A stretch of 64,000 nucleotides of DNA from contig OX387602.1 of NCBI GenBank assembly GCA_947568835.1, forward strand, positions 652,570-716,569, written 5' to 3'. The position numbers were made by a program, and so were the translations under genes. Shown piece after piece: positions 46,683 to 58,272 of this stretch. Numbering within the stretch: position 1 is the stretch's first letter; each line of letters starts with the position of its first letter. The notes below the pieces were generated by a model. That model did no database searches and was not told the DNA's origin. It saw only the letters and a program-made list of their open reading frames with translations. The stretch comes from Protonemura montana. Taxonomy: Eukaryota > Arthropoda > Insecta > Plecoptera > Nemouridae.

Positions 46683-49350
46683 TAACCTTATATAAAAGCC
46701 TTAATTTAGCGATGTTCAACTTTTTAGTTTGTATCTGGCTGGGATGTATGTGACGTTAGCTGAAATGTTGATAGAAATTGCGAAATTTGGTCAAAAACGT
46801 GTGCAATTGGGTTATATTTGTTCGTAATTCTGCTCTCCATTGCTGGGTGACATTTTGACGGCGATTTGAGAGCGTTTTCATGGTGAAAAGTTGCTAAATA
46901 TGACGGCAAGATATCTCAGAGCCAGGCGATGCAGCTCGATTTTATAACTCTTTTAATACTCGAGTTTTTCTTGCCTAGAGCTCCACGGTGATTTTTCATG
47001 CATTCGTATTAAAGTTGTTGATGTAATTGAGCGAAAACACATTCAATTGCGATCGTTTTACGTGCAAAAAGAATTAATTTTGCTAAAAAACTGACATCTT
47101 TGATCAATTGTTTGCTTTTTTGACACCACGGCAAGGTGTACGAAATCGTGAATTTTTTCTTTTCGGCAGTGAACTTAGGATATTCAAACGTCAAAATCAA
47201 CGTCAAAGTCAACGTCACTGTCAAATTAATTCGAAATCTCCAGAACTGAAGGAAAAACGTGTGAAATTGGCTTATATTGGTTCAAAATTCAGGTTTACAT
47301 CCCGCTACGTCTTTTTCACGGTAATTTAAAGTGTATTATTATTATTATAGTAAAGTATCAAAAATATTGTTAGTGTCTTGGCAAGCAAGATGAAAAATAG
47401 CCACTTGACAAGCCCGTGGCATTCTTGTGGAGGTTATTTACACGTCAAAAAGGTTTGGAAAGTAAAACAATCTATTAACACAACTATTGGAATCTTTTGT
47501 AAACATATTTAAAGATATTTATTGTAAATAGTACACGAAAGACAAGAAATTTCTTAAAATACGACAATTTTTCTCCATCCCCAGCCTAGAAAAGATCACA
47601 CAGTTGATTCCAAGCCACCAATGATATTTTTGACAATTATGTAAATCAATAACAATCCTAACTTTCTTTGCAGGTCTTTAAGACATTAAACAGGGTTTTT
47701 AAACAAACGAAATACACTTGATTAGTTTTTTATTGATAATTTTGCCAAAACTAGATTTAGAGTGACATTGACAGATCAAAGATAAACATTTGACAGATAT
47801 CTTTCATCGAATCAGGACGCCGTGGATTTTTATTTTATTTTCGAGAATGCCGTGATCATTCAACAGGTATTTAAATTCAAAACGTCATTAATGACAGAGT
47901 GCAGTTTTATCAAATCTTATCCAAATAAGCAATCTAAGTTTAATATGGTTTTCTATGGAATTGTATAATATTGTATAGTACTTTATGGTGTAACATGGTA
48001 GTCTATGGTATAAGGTGATATCGTATGATATTGTATGGCATTCTATGTTATTCTATGGTATTTTATGGTATTCTATGGAGTTATATGGTATTCTATAATA
48101 TTCTATGGTATTCTATGGTATTCTATGGAGTTCTATCTTATTCTATGGTGTTCTATGGTATTCTATGAAATTCTATGGTATTCTATGGTATTCTATGGTG
48201 TTCTATGGTATTCTATGGTGTTCTATGGTATTCTTTGGAATTCTATGGTATTCAATGATATTCTATGGAGTTCTATGGTATTATATGATATTTTATGGTA
48301 TTCTATGGTATTCTATGGAGTTCTATGGTATTCTATGGTATTCTATGGTGTTTAATGGTATTCTATGGTATTTTATGGTATTCAATGGTATTTTATGGTG
48401 TTCTATGGTATTCTATGGTGTTCTTTGGTATTCTTTGGTATTCCATGGTATTCTATGGTATTCTATGGAGTTCTATGGTATTTTATGATATTCTATGATA
48501 TTCTATGGTATTCTTTGGTATTCAATGGAGTTCTATGGTATTCTATGGAGTTCTATGTTATTTAATGGTATTCAATGGTATTCTATGGTATTATATGGTA
48601 TTCAATAGTATTCCATGGTATTATATGGTATTATATGGCATTCTATGGTAAGCCATGGTATTCTATGGTATTCTATGGTATTCTATGGAGTTATATTATA
48701 TTATATAGTATTCTTTGGTATTCTATGATATTTATGGTATTGTATGGTATGGTATGGTATTCAATGGTATACTATGGAATTCTATGGTGTTCTATGGTAT
48801 TCTATGGTATTCTATGGAGTTCTATGGTATTCTATGATATTTTTTGGTATTCTTTGATATTCTATGGTATTCTATGGTATTCTATGGAGTTCAATGTTAG
48901 TCTATGGAATTCTATGGTATTCTATGGAGTTCAATGGTATTCTATGGTATTCTATGGAGTTCTATGGTATTCTATGGTATTCTATGTTATTCTATGGAGT
49001 TATATGGTATTCTATGATCATGTTTGGTATTATATGGTATTATATGATATTGTTTGGTATTCTATGGTATTCTATGATATTCTATGGTATTTTATGGAGT
49101 TCTATGGTATTCTATGGTATTCTATGGTATTCTATGGAGTTCTATGGTAATTTATTATATTCTATGGTATTGTATGGTATTGCATGATACTTTTAGCTGT
49201 GGTCGTTTTTAGAGAATTTGGATAGGGCATCAAAGAAAACTCGGGAAAGTTGTCGATATTGTATGGATTGTTAATAATGTGGACAGTTTAAACCAAAATT
49301 CCCACACCCTCAACATCAACTGCAGCCGTTAGGCAGCGGGTACTGCTAGT
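46683..49350 (+). repeat. Array unit 0 (B type, expanded)
   Basis: The first about 700 bp align with the other units. The end (49190-49350) also aligns, including CTTTTAGCTGTGGTC and the 3' hairpin. Between them lie diverged sequence and the 10-bp satellite, making this copy 2.67 kb instead of 0.92 kb. It shares the B-type variants GTATCTGGCTGGGATG, GTGCAATTGG, CTCCACGG and CACCACGGCAAGG with unit 2. Confidence 0.8.
47940..49195. repeat. 10-bp satellite (TTCTATGGTA)n, 1.25 kb
   Basis: About 125 tandem units of TTCTATGGTA, with frequent variants TTCTATGGAG, TTCTATGGTG, TTATATGGTA and TTCAATGGTA. The register shifts by one base near 48731-48740, where a 9-bp unit occurs, and GGTAT pentamers follow at about 48745-48760. 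The 30-nt coding period yields repeating MVFYGILWYS peptides in all three plus frames (open frames of 66-191 codons). These are by-products, not genes. Confidence 0.95.
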
Positions 49351-50269
49351 TAACCTTATATAAAAGCCTTAATTTGGCGATGTTCAACTTTTTAGTTTGT
49401 GTCTGGGCGTCTGGGATGTATGTGACATTGAGCTGAAATGTTGATAGAAATTGCGAAATTTGGTCAAAAACGTGTGAAATTGGGTTATATTTGTTCGTAA
49501 TTCTGCTCTCCATTGCTGGATGACATTTTGACGGCGATTTGAGAGCGTTTTCATTGTGAAAAGTTGCTAAATATGACGGCAAGATATCTCAGAGCCAGGC
49601 GATGCAGCTCGATTTTATAATTCTTTTAATACTCGAGTTTTTCTTGCTTGGAGCTCAACGGTGATTTTTCATGCATTCGTATTAAAGTTGTTGATGTAAT
49701 TGAGCGAAAACACATTCAATTGCGATCGTTTTACGTGAAAAAGAATTAATTTTGCTAATAAACTGACAGCTTTGATCAATTGTTTGCTTTTTTGTCACCA
49801 AGGCAAGGTGTACGAAATCGTGAAAGTATCTTCTCAGCAGTGCATTCAGGAAATTCAAACGTCAATGTCAATGTCAACGTCAATGTCAAATTCTTTTCAA
49901 AATCTCTAGAACTGAAGGGAAATAATTGACAAAACTGAAATATTGTTGGTGTCTTGGCTAGCAAGATTGGCTAGCCCAGATTGTAAAAGGTATTTCACAA
50001 GTTTCACTCTTTAAGAAATATTTCAAGAAATCATACACGGAAATCTTTTGACAGCCAACGTCGTTTGTTTTCGAAATTGTCATCGTGGTCACTTTGGAAT
50101 ACCACAGAGTTTCCACAATGCAGTGACCCCGAGTGACATAAGCGGCAAATTTCAAATTCAATTCATGGGGGTACTTTTGGTTGTGGTCCCATTAAAGGCT
50201 TTACAATTGAAACCAAAATGCCCACTCCCTCAAAATAGAAAGCGGCCGTAGGCAGCGGGTTCTGCTAGT
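49351..50269 (+). repeat. Array unit 1 (A type)
   Basis: A 919-bp unit with A-type variants: GTGTCTGGGCGTCTGGGATG, GTGAAATTGG, CTCAACGG, TATAATTCTT and CACCAAGGCAAGG. It contains a GTCAAT-rich microsatellite (about 49860-49890) and a GGCTAGCAAGATTGGCTAGCC inverted motif near 49960. It is nearly identical to unit 3. Confidence 0.9.
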
Positions 50270-51182
50270 TAACCTTATATAAAAGCTTTAAATTGCGATG
50301 TTCAACTTTTTAGTTTGTATCTGGCTGGGATGTATGTGACATTAGCTCAAATGTTGATAGAAATTGCGAAATTTGGTCAAAAACGTGTGCAATTGGGTTA
50401 TATTTGTTCGTAATTCTGCTCTCCATTGCTGGATGACATTTTGACGGCGATTTGAGAGCGTTTTCATTGTGAAAAGTTGCTAAATATGACGGCAAGATAT
50501 TTCAGAGCCAGGCGATGCAGCTCGATTTTATAACTCTTTTAATACTCGAGTTTTTCTTGCCTAGAGCTCCACGGTGATTTTTCATGCATTCGTATTAAAG
50601 TTGTTGATGTAATTGAGCGAAAACACATTCAATTGCGATCGTTTTACGTGAAAAAGAATTAATTTTGCTAATAAACTGACAGCTTTGATCAATTGTTTGC
50701 TTTTTTGTCACCACGGCAAGGTGTACGAAATCGTGGAAGTATCTTCTCAGCAGTGCATTCAGGAAATTCAAACGTCAATGTCAATGTCAACGTCAATGTC
50801 AAATTCTTTTTAAAATCTCTAGAACTGAAGGGAAATGATTGACAGAACTGACATATTGTTGGTGTCTTGGCTAGCAAGATTGGCTAGCCCAGATTGTAAA
50901 AGGTATTTCACAAGTTTCACTCTTTAAGAAATATTTCAAGAAATCATACACGGAAATCTTTTGACAGCCAACGTCGTTTGTTTTCGAAATTGTCATCGTG
51001 GTCACTTTGGAATACCACAGAGTTTCCACAATGCAGTGACCCCGAGTGACATAAACGGCAAATTTCAAATTCAATTCATGGGGGTACTTTTGGTTGTGGT
51101 CTCATTAAAGGCTTTACAATTGAAATCAAAATGCCCACTTCCTCAAAATAGAAAGCGGCCGTAGGCAGCGGGTTCTGCTAGT
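50270..51182 (+). repeat. Array unit 2 (B type)
   Basis: A 913-bp unit carrying the B-type variants seen in unit 0, without the 10-bp satellite. It differs from units 1 and 3 at scattered sites and by small indels, for example six bases missing in the GTCTGGGCGTCTGGG segment. Confidence 0.9.
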
Positions 51183-52102
51183 TAACCTTATATAAAAGCC
51201 TTATTTTAGCGATGTTCAACTTTTTAGTTTGTGTCTGGGCGTCTGGGATGTATGTGACATTGAGCTGAAATGTTGATAGAAATTGCGAAATTTTGTCAAA
51301 AACGTGTGAAATTGGGTTATATTTGTTCGTAATTCTGCTCTCCATTGCTGGATGACATTTTGACGGCGATTTGAGAGCGTTTTCATTGTGAAAAGTTGCT
51401 AAATATGACGGCAAGATATCTCAGAGCCAGGCGATGCAGCTCGATTTTATAATTCTTTTAATACTCGAGTTTTTCTTGCTTGGAGCTCAACGGTGATTTT
51501 TCATGCATTCGTATTAAAGTTGTTGATGTAATTGAGCGAAAACACATTCAATTGCGATCGTTTTACGTGAAAAAGAATTAATTTTGCTAATAAACTGACA
51601 GCTTTGATCAATTGTTTGCTTTTTTGTCACCAAGGCAAGGTGTACGAAATCGTGAAAGTATCTTCTCAGCAGTGCATTCAGGAAATTCAAACGTCAATGT
51701 CAATGTCAACGTCAATGTCAAATTCTTTTCAAAATCTCTAGAACTGAAGGGAAATAATTGACAAAACTGAAATATTGTTGGTGTCTTGGCTAGCAAGATT
51801 GGCTAGCCCAGATTGTAAAAGGTATTTCACAAGTTTCACTCTTTAAGAAATATTTCAAGAAATCATACACGGAAATCTTTTGACAGCCAACGTCGTTTGT
51901 TTTCGAAATTGTCATCGTGGTCACTTTGGAATACCACAGAGTTTCCACAATGCAGTGACCCCGAGTGACATAAGCGGCAAATTTCAAATTCAATTCATGG
52001 GGGTACTTTTGGTTGTGGTCCCATTAAAGGCTTTACAATTGAAACCAAAATGCCCACTCCCTCAAAATAGAAAGCGGCCGTAGGCAGCGGGTTCTGCTAG
52101 TT
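51183..52102 (+). repeat. Array unit 3 (A type)
   Basis: A unit of about 919 bp nearly identical to unit 1 and offset from it by 1832 bp. It ends at GCAGCGGGTTCTGCTAGTTA, after which unique sequence begins (CCTATAAAATGG). Confidence 0.9.
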
Positions 52103-53542
52103 ACCTATAAAATGGTTGATCCCTTTTCAATTTGGGGAATTTAATATGTCGTCTCGAAATTTCCATCCTAAGCCTAAGTGCATTTCTTTGTAACACCAAG
52201 TAACACCATTTAATGAATCTACTGACTTCTACTTAGATTGTATTCAGCGTCGGGTAAAACACCAAGGAGAATCACAACTTAGAGACAGTAAAATCGAAGT
52301 CGCGAACACACAGCGTTTGTCTCCATTTACGAATCTTTAGACTTGAAAGCGCAATGCATTTTCTTTCCCCTCGGAGCTTTATCAAACTCGAACGCAGCAG
52401 CAAGTCGGCGGACACTCGGGCCTGGCAGACGCCTGTAGCCGGACATTTTCCACTCGATGTACCTCCAAACGAACGACCCTGGCTCCTGCTAGGAGGACAT
52501 CGCCCAGCGAAGCGCGATGCGTTCCCAGTGCGCGTTGCCGATTGGATGCAACACCCGACAGAACTGTCTTGGCGACGTGGCTTCACGTGGCCGCCGGTCA
52601 CTTTGCCCTCGTGTCCGACACTCGTATTTATTGAGTCAAATGTGTGTTATCCTGCAAGCAGCCAGGAACTGGGTCGAAGGCATTACGCGATCCAAGATAT
52701 CTACGTGCTGAGCGAGCACAGGCTGCAAGCCGTCGTGTTGTAGCGTTTTATGCTTCTTAAACACAGCTACCATAATCTCCTCTTTTATATCGAGCATTTC
52801 TTTGATATAAAGCGTCGTGCGATCAGATGTTGGGCGATCGAGCGTGTGGATACATTCCTCCCGCAACATCGCAGTTAAATCTGATTAAAACAAATGTTGC
52901 CAGAGAAAGTTTTTGCAAAAACTATTCATTTGATGAAAGTCTGTTTCTTCAATTAAAGACGGGAATGCGCATAATTTCGCTGATGATATAAATTGGCAGG
53001 TTAAGCGGTGTCGGTTGGAAACTGTTAATGGATATTTAATTAAGTTTTTGTTTGAATGCTCGAATTATTTCTCCTGTTCTTTTTCCAACTGAACCACTTT
53101 GCAGGTGATTTTCTGCTGTTGGTCGTAATTACGCATTCTTCTATAGTTTCTTCATCTCGGAATCTCGGCAGATGCACTTCTAGCCCTCCTCCATCTTTCA
53201 AAACTTCTCCTCGAGCACGTCAAAACTTTGTCTGTCGTCTCCTCTTCGAGTTAACATTCTCTCCAGTGCTGTGCGGCTTATTTAATTAACTAGCTTTTGT
53301 TTGACTACGTCAGTGGAAAAAGAACGAACAAAAAAGAGCAAAGTTTTTTCAGTTAAACACAAATAAAGAATGCCAAGAAACATGTTAACAATGTAACGAA
53401 CACCTCGCGAATCACGCTGAAGAAAACAGAATCTTTCCTCCTTGTGTTTGATCTCTTCAGATCAATATCACTTCTAATGTCCAAATAAACAGATTCCAAT
53501 TGCCGAGATGTCCTTAGTTCCCAGGCGCAATTTTCTTTCCAT

Positions 53543-53582
53543 GGCTGCTGCTGTACCTACATTGTAGGCCACAGCAGCAGCC
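53543..53582. repeat. 40-nt strong hairpin flanked by TTTTCTTT
   Basis: GGCTGCTGCTGT at 53543-53554 pairs perfectly with ACAGCAGCAGCC at 53571-53582. Inside, CCTAC (53556-53560) pairs with GTAGG (53564-53568) around a 3-nt loop. TTTTCTTT occurs on both sides, at 53531-53538 and 53583-53590. The stem is shorter than a typical microRNA precursor. The direct repeats could be a target-site duplication or low-complexity coincidence. Confidence 0.7.
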
Positions 53583-56500
53583 TTTTCTTTAGACTCGATC
53601 AGAAGAAAAGTGCTTTGATTTTATTTGAATTAATTAATTGAAGCATTTCAAAAGAAAACAACGAGCGCGATGAAATCAGAGTAAATAGGTTGTAAAATAG
53701 GTTGAATTCCTTCCAATTATTCGTAGATTACAACCCAAACTATATAGCACCCAATTCCAGCTCTCGGTAATTTTCATTTAAAATAATTTCCGATTGACTG
53801 AACTGAGTACCTACACTGTTGTTTGTAAATGTACTCAAGAATCCTTGAAGGTAGCTTGTAAGTGATTGCGTCTCTCCTCATCAACCTAACGTTGCGTTCT
53901 GGGCGACGATATTCTCGGGTCGTTCCGAGACCCAGGCGATGCAAGGGGAGCTGCGTCGTTGGCACACCGTATCGTGAAACGACGCAACCGAAACACCCTC
54001 GCATTTGCCTAGCGACATCGGGCGGCGTCTTTCCCTTAAGTTATTGTCATTGCGCTGATGCGGGGATCAGCGACGAGCGTGATTTGTGACGTGGCTCTCG
54101 ACCCCCCGATTAGGCGCACGACGTACACGTCGCGCAGTGCGCGTCACCATCCCTTCTGTTTCCAACTCAATATTAAACTACTGATAAGGTGGAATACCTC
54201 CCCTGAGATCCTTGGTAAACAAACAGATGAAGATATACACCGCAAAGACCCGTCGCTAGAACTGCGGCGAGAGCTCGGGAAGAAAACCGGTGGCAATACA
54301 TAAAATTCGCTATGTAGAAACATAAAAGTCAGAGGTAAATAAATTGTCAGCTCTTTTTATAGGATCAGTGACATTTTACGCAATTATTTTCTATAGTTTT
54401 CTTATAAATTCGTTTAGAACATTTTGTGTGCGTGTCCCTTTGTTGTGTGGTTTGGTCTCTTCGGGAGAGTAGTTGCTCGTGGTGGACGTCGCCCTCGGTG
54501 CGTTATTGAAGGCGTTGCTCTTCATTAATCTGGTGTCGGCTACAAGAGAAAGGAGGAGCGTATGCGTCGTCTAGAAGAGAAGTTTATAAGAATCGATCGC
54601 TGCAGCGTGTCAAGATATTAGCCGGTGGAATCACAACGGAGATACGTGAAAGGATTCCGTGAGATGGCAAGCTCATGATGGGCTCGAATGGTGAAGAAAA
54701 TTGTATTCTCTAGGACCAATAAAAGACACGCCATCAATTCGGGTGACATATAAAAGTAAACTTGGTACGCACTCGGAGTCGACTGTTCACTGGCTCATTA
54801 CCAGGACGCGCCCGCGGCGACGATGACGCGCCATACAATACACGCAGGTCATTTTTGTATGCGTTCAGAAAATAAGCGACCCGCCTTCCTGGTGACGAGC
54901 GAGAGGTGGAGGTGCCGGGATTTTCTTGAGAAAAGACGCGTTCTCTCTTTGTGTCAATTTCCAAAAATCGCATCCGCTCCGGTATGCTCCAGTTTACTGT
55001 TGAACCATCCTTTCATCGCCCGAGCTAAGCACTTTCCTTTTTCCTAAACTAAGCTTAGAGTTAACCTTGTCTCTGTCACTAATTTAGCAATTAATGACAA
55101 ATTCAATCTCTTTGGGTGGTTGTCGCTAAAGATGTCGGAGACGGAAGGAGTGGAAATGGGCCCATTAATTAATTCAATAGTAGAGTGAGACATGTACATC
55201 AGCAGGGCCTGCAGTGCGAGCGAGAGAGCAGACTGATAAGCTGACACACACTGAAAACAAAGAGACGAAACTGTCCTAGGATTGAAGACAACGCTTGGGA
55301 AGGGAAACGCTTTATCTGCATAAGAAAGAAATGTTACGAAGCGTTCAGACACGTGCTGTTTTTCACCTGACTCATGCACGGGTGACAACTACTTGGGAAC
55401 ATACTGCATGTGTGTAAGTAGTTTATTCATCCCAGACTCATGTAGATGAACCTACCGTGTAACGTATAGTAAATCAAGTAAGTAGTAACGAGATAACAAG
55501 ATGAAACTATCTCACCATAAGTTAAATTGAACATTATTGCATTGAAAGAGCAACGTGAATACAGACTTTAATTTGACGAGCATGTTTTGCTATAAAAATA
55601 GACGTGCAATTTCATTTCGTTCTTAAAATGAGATATTTTTATTCGATTTTCCAAAGTTATTACTCTTCTTCTACTAGTGTACATTGGCTCTTGCGAGGCA
55701 AACACTGGCTAATTAAAACTTGGTATAATTAACTAAATTGGTGAATCTCCCTAGTTTCGTTCCGAGAGCCAGGAGGCTTGACGATGTGGTCTTTGAATGC
55801 CATCTATAGATTTTGCTACAAACTAACGGTAGATATTCGCATTACGCCATTAAAACTTTAGTAGTGTACATTTATAATTAAAACTTTCCATATGACAGCA
55901 AAGTCAACGTTTTTCATCAGTATTCGACATTGTTAAACTTGGCTGGTCAGCACTAAAATAATGTGTGCAATGGTAGGTAATCAAAAATTTTAAAGCACTG
56001 GCATCCTCAAAAATAAAATGAAACATTCTGGCTTGTATAACAGTTAACTCGTTTGGCTATTATAAATAACAATAATGAGATAAACCAGGGTCGTGGCAGA
56101 GTGTTGGCGTGTACCTTTTAGCAGAGAATTATACCAAATAAACACATAGCCAGTACCAAGTTGTCTAAAGGGACGATATGTACTATCACAATGGTCTGAA
56201 TTAGCACCTACACGTTTCAAGCATACATGTTTGCCGTGCAGAGCCTATTGATGCCAAGCCGTCTCAGACGATTGCCATGAGAACACACCAACACTGATCG
56301 CTCCTTGAGTCCTCTGAGGTGCTCGTCGTTGTACACGGGAGGACAGAGCCGCAATGTCACGGATTCAAACAAGCCAGCTGCGAGATCAGGAAATTTCATC
56401 CGTGGGGCTTATGCCGCGAAATGGGGATGCCACAATTATACATTTCTACACGCCGTGCAGCGAGGAGGTGGTCTTTGTAGGCGGCTTAGACAGATTCAAC

Positions 56501-56990
56501 GGTTCCGCGCGCGTATGCAGAATTACCAATTAGATCTCACCTTGGAAATGGCAAACTTGCAGCCGGGGGAAGGGAGAAAGCTCCACCGCCAAGTTTGCCG
56601 GTTTCGCTTACTTGTTATTGTTACTCGATTATCGGGCGGAGACGTTTCAGGTAAACTTACCGACGTAATGTTTGAATAGTTGCGTGTTGCCGAGGGTGCT
56701 GCAATGCATCTCATTGCCATCTCATCAGTTTACCTCGATAGCACAGTGTACGCCAGTGCAGTTAAATGAAAGGTTTTTCAATTTCTAGGAGGTTAGGTGT
56801 AGTTTCCTCGCTACTTCCATTGTAGGTGCTCTTCCCATTGAAACTATGCAGCTGAAGCTTCTTTTCTCGCCTGTTTACTTTTAATTATGTCAAACTCATT
56901 CTAGATTTCATATCATCATGGGAATATTTTCCCTCGGTATTCACGGGCTCAAGCTGGAACCTTGCATCCATCCCTTTGTCATCAGCAGCA

Positions 56991-57028
56991 CCCCCCCCCC
57001 CCCCCCTCCCCCCCCCCCTCCCCCCCCC
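56991..57028. repeat. Interrupted poly-C tract
   Basis: C16-T-C11-T-C9, reading as poly-Pro in one frame. No gene context was found. Confidence 0.9.
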
Positions 57029-58220
57029 GTGCGCTCGATCCCTCCCTCAACGTCGCCCATCCTCGAGCGCCCCTTTGCCAATCTTAGTCTCCATACCGAA
57101 ACTAACGTCCTTTCTCTACGGAAAATATTGGAAGGAGATAAAATATTTTAATAACTGATTCCACCGCTTGTGTTCGCTTGAGAAGAACTTAAATTACAAA
57201 AGAATCAACGCGACAGTTGAATTTCGCTCAAAGTAGGGTATTTATGTAAACATTCGGCCTGCATATTATAACATGGATATCCGCACGCACGCACCCAGGA
57301 TCTTATTGCTTCAACTGTAAGCTTTATCCTGCGACGGGGGAGGAAAGTCTCTCATGATTATAATCTTTGCTCATGACGTTTTGCTTCGAACGAAATCTCT
57401 TTAATTTAATAAAAAGTTTCCTTCGGTGTAATATGTAACCACGCTGCGACTCCCCACTTTTTCGCTTCATAAACCGCACCGCCCCATAAGAAAAATATTA
57501 AATCAGCTCTCTTTTTAATAATAACAATAACAATAAGGGTGGGTTTGGTGCGTGCATGTTTTGCAGCCGATAGAGGCGTTAACTTTGTTCCACGTAGCGA
57601 ACGCGTTCGTTCCTTTTTTTACTTACGCACTTTGTGTCTAGGAGTGAACGCGTCCAGGGGTTGACTCGTCCCTGCCATTCAAAAGAGCAGTCGGCTCTTC
57701 TGAATGATGCTTGTTTCGCGCAAGTTAATGGCTTTTCTTTGAATACTTCCCATTCGCATTATTTATATTTCCGCTCATTCGAAACTAAGCTTCAAAGCAC
57801 AGGTTTGTCGCCGAGAAATATTTGGCCGGTCGCACCATGGTAGCACTAAGTATGAGTAACACTTGTGAAGCTGCGACAGAATGTCTCTGATATAAAGTAG
57901 TCTTTTCTTCACAGTTTCAACTGCACCTATTTCATTAGACAAAGTTTCAGTTGATGACTTTCGAAAAAAGAATCAAATAATAGCGCTAGCGTGAATTCTT
58001 GCACGAGAACTTCAAGAGCATTAAATATGATGCCTTGACTTTATGAACTCTTTTTTTCAGCCGGTCATGTGTTACTGGAACTATGATCGGCATCACTAAC
58101 ATCATCAAGTTTTCTGAGTTTGGAACTTGCAAATAGTTAGCAACTAATTGGATGTTTAAATCAGAGTACAAAATTAATAATGTAGCTAATACGAGTATTG
58201 ATTTACAGCCGGTTGTGTAC

Positions 58221-58272
58221 CGGCCCGGCTGCCGACCGGCCGGTCGGTCGGTCGTTCGGTCGGTCGATCGGT
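58221..58272. repeat. (GGTC)n microsatellite
   Basis: CCGGCCGGTCGGTCGGTCG grades into variant GTTCGGTC and GATCGGT units. Confidence 0.85.

Larger units (their letters stand above)
46683..52102 (+). mobile_element. Tandem array of four Helitron-like units
   Basis: Four head-to-tail copies share the start TAACCTTATATAAAAG and the end GGCAGCGGGTTCTGCTAGT. Unit 0 is 46683-49350, unit 1 is 49351-50269, unit 2 is 50270-51182 and unit 3 is 51183 to about 52102. The 3' end has a GGCAG/CTGCT hairpin and CTAG followed by T, as in rolling-circle Helitron termini. The outer flanks are AGAAT and TACCTATAA, consistent with insertion at an AT or TT site without duplication. No Rep/helicase gene is present, so the copies are non-autonomous. 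Shared 60-78-codon open frames are fragments without domain signals. A TC 5' end, typical of canonical Helitrons, is missing. A Helentron-type element or a plain satellite are alternatives. Confidence 0.5.

Noticed and set aside
48035-49187. Long open frames encoding repeating MVFYGILWYS peptides
   Set aside because: They are read-through of the 10-bp satellite, open in all three plus frames. No start context, splice sites or domain.
52272-52743. Overlapping 129-codon plus and 109-codon minus open frames
   Set aside because: GC-rich DNA lowers stop frequency on both strands; no domain, splice or start evidence favours either.
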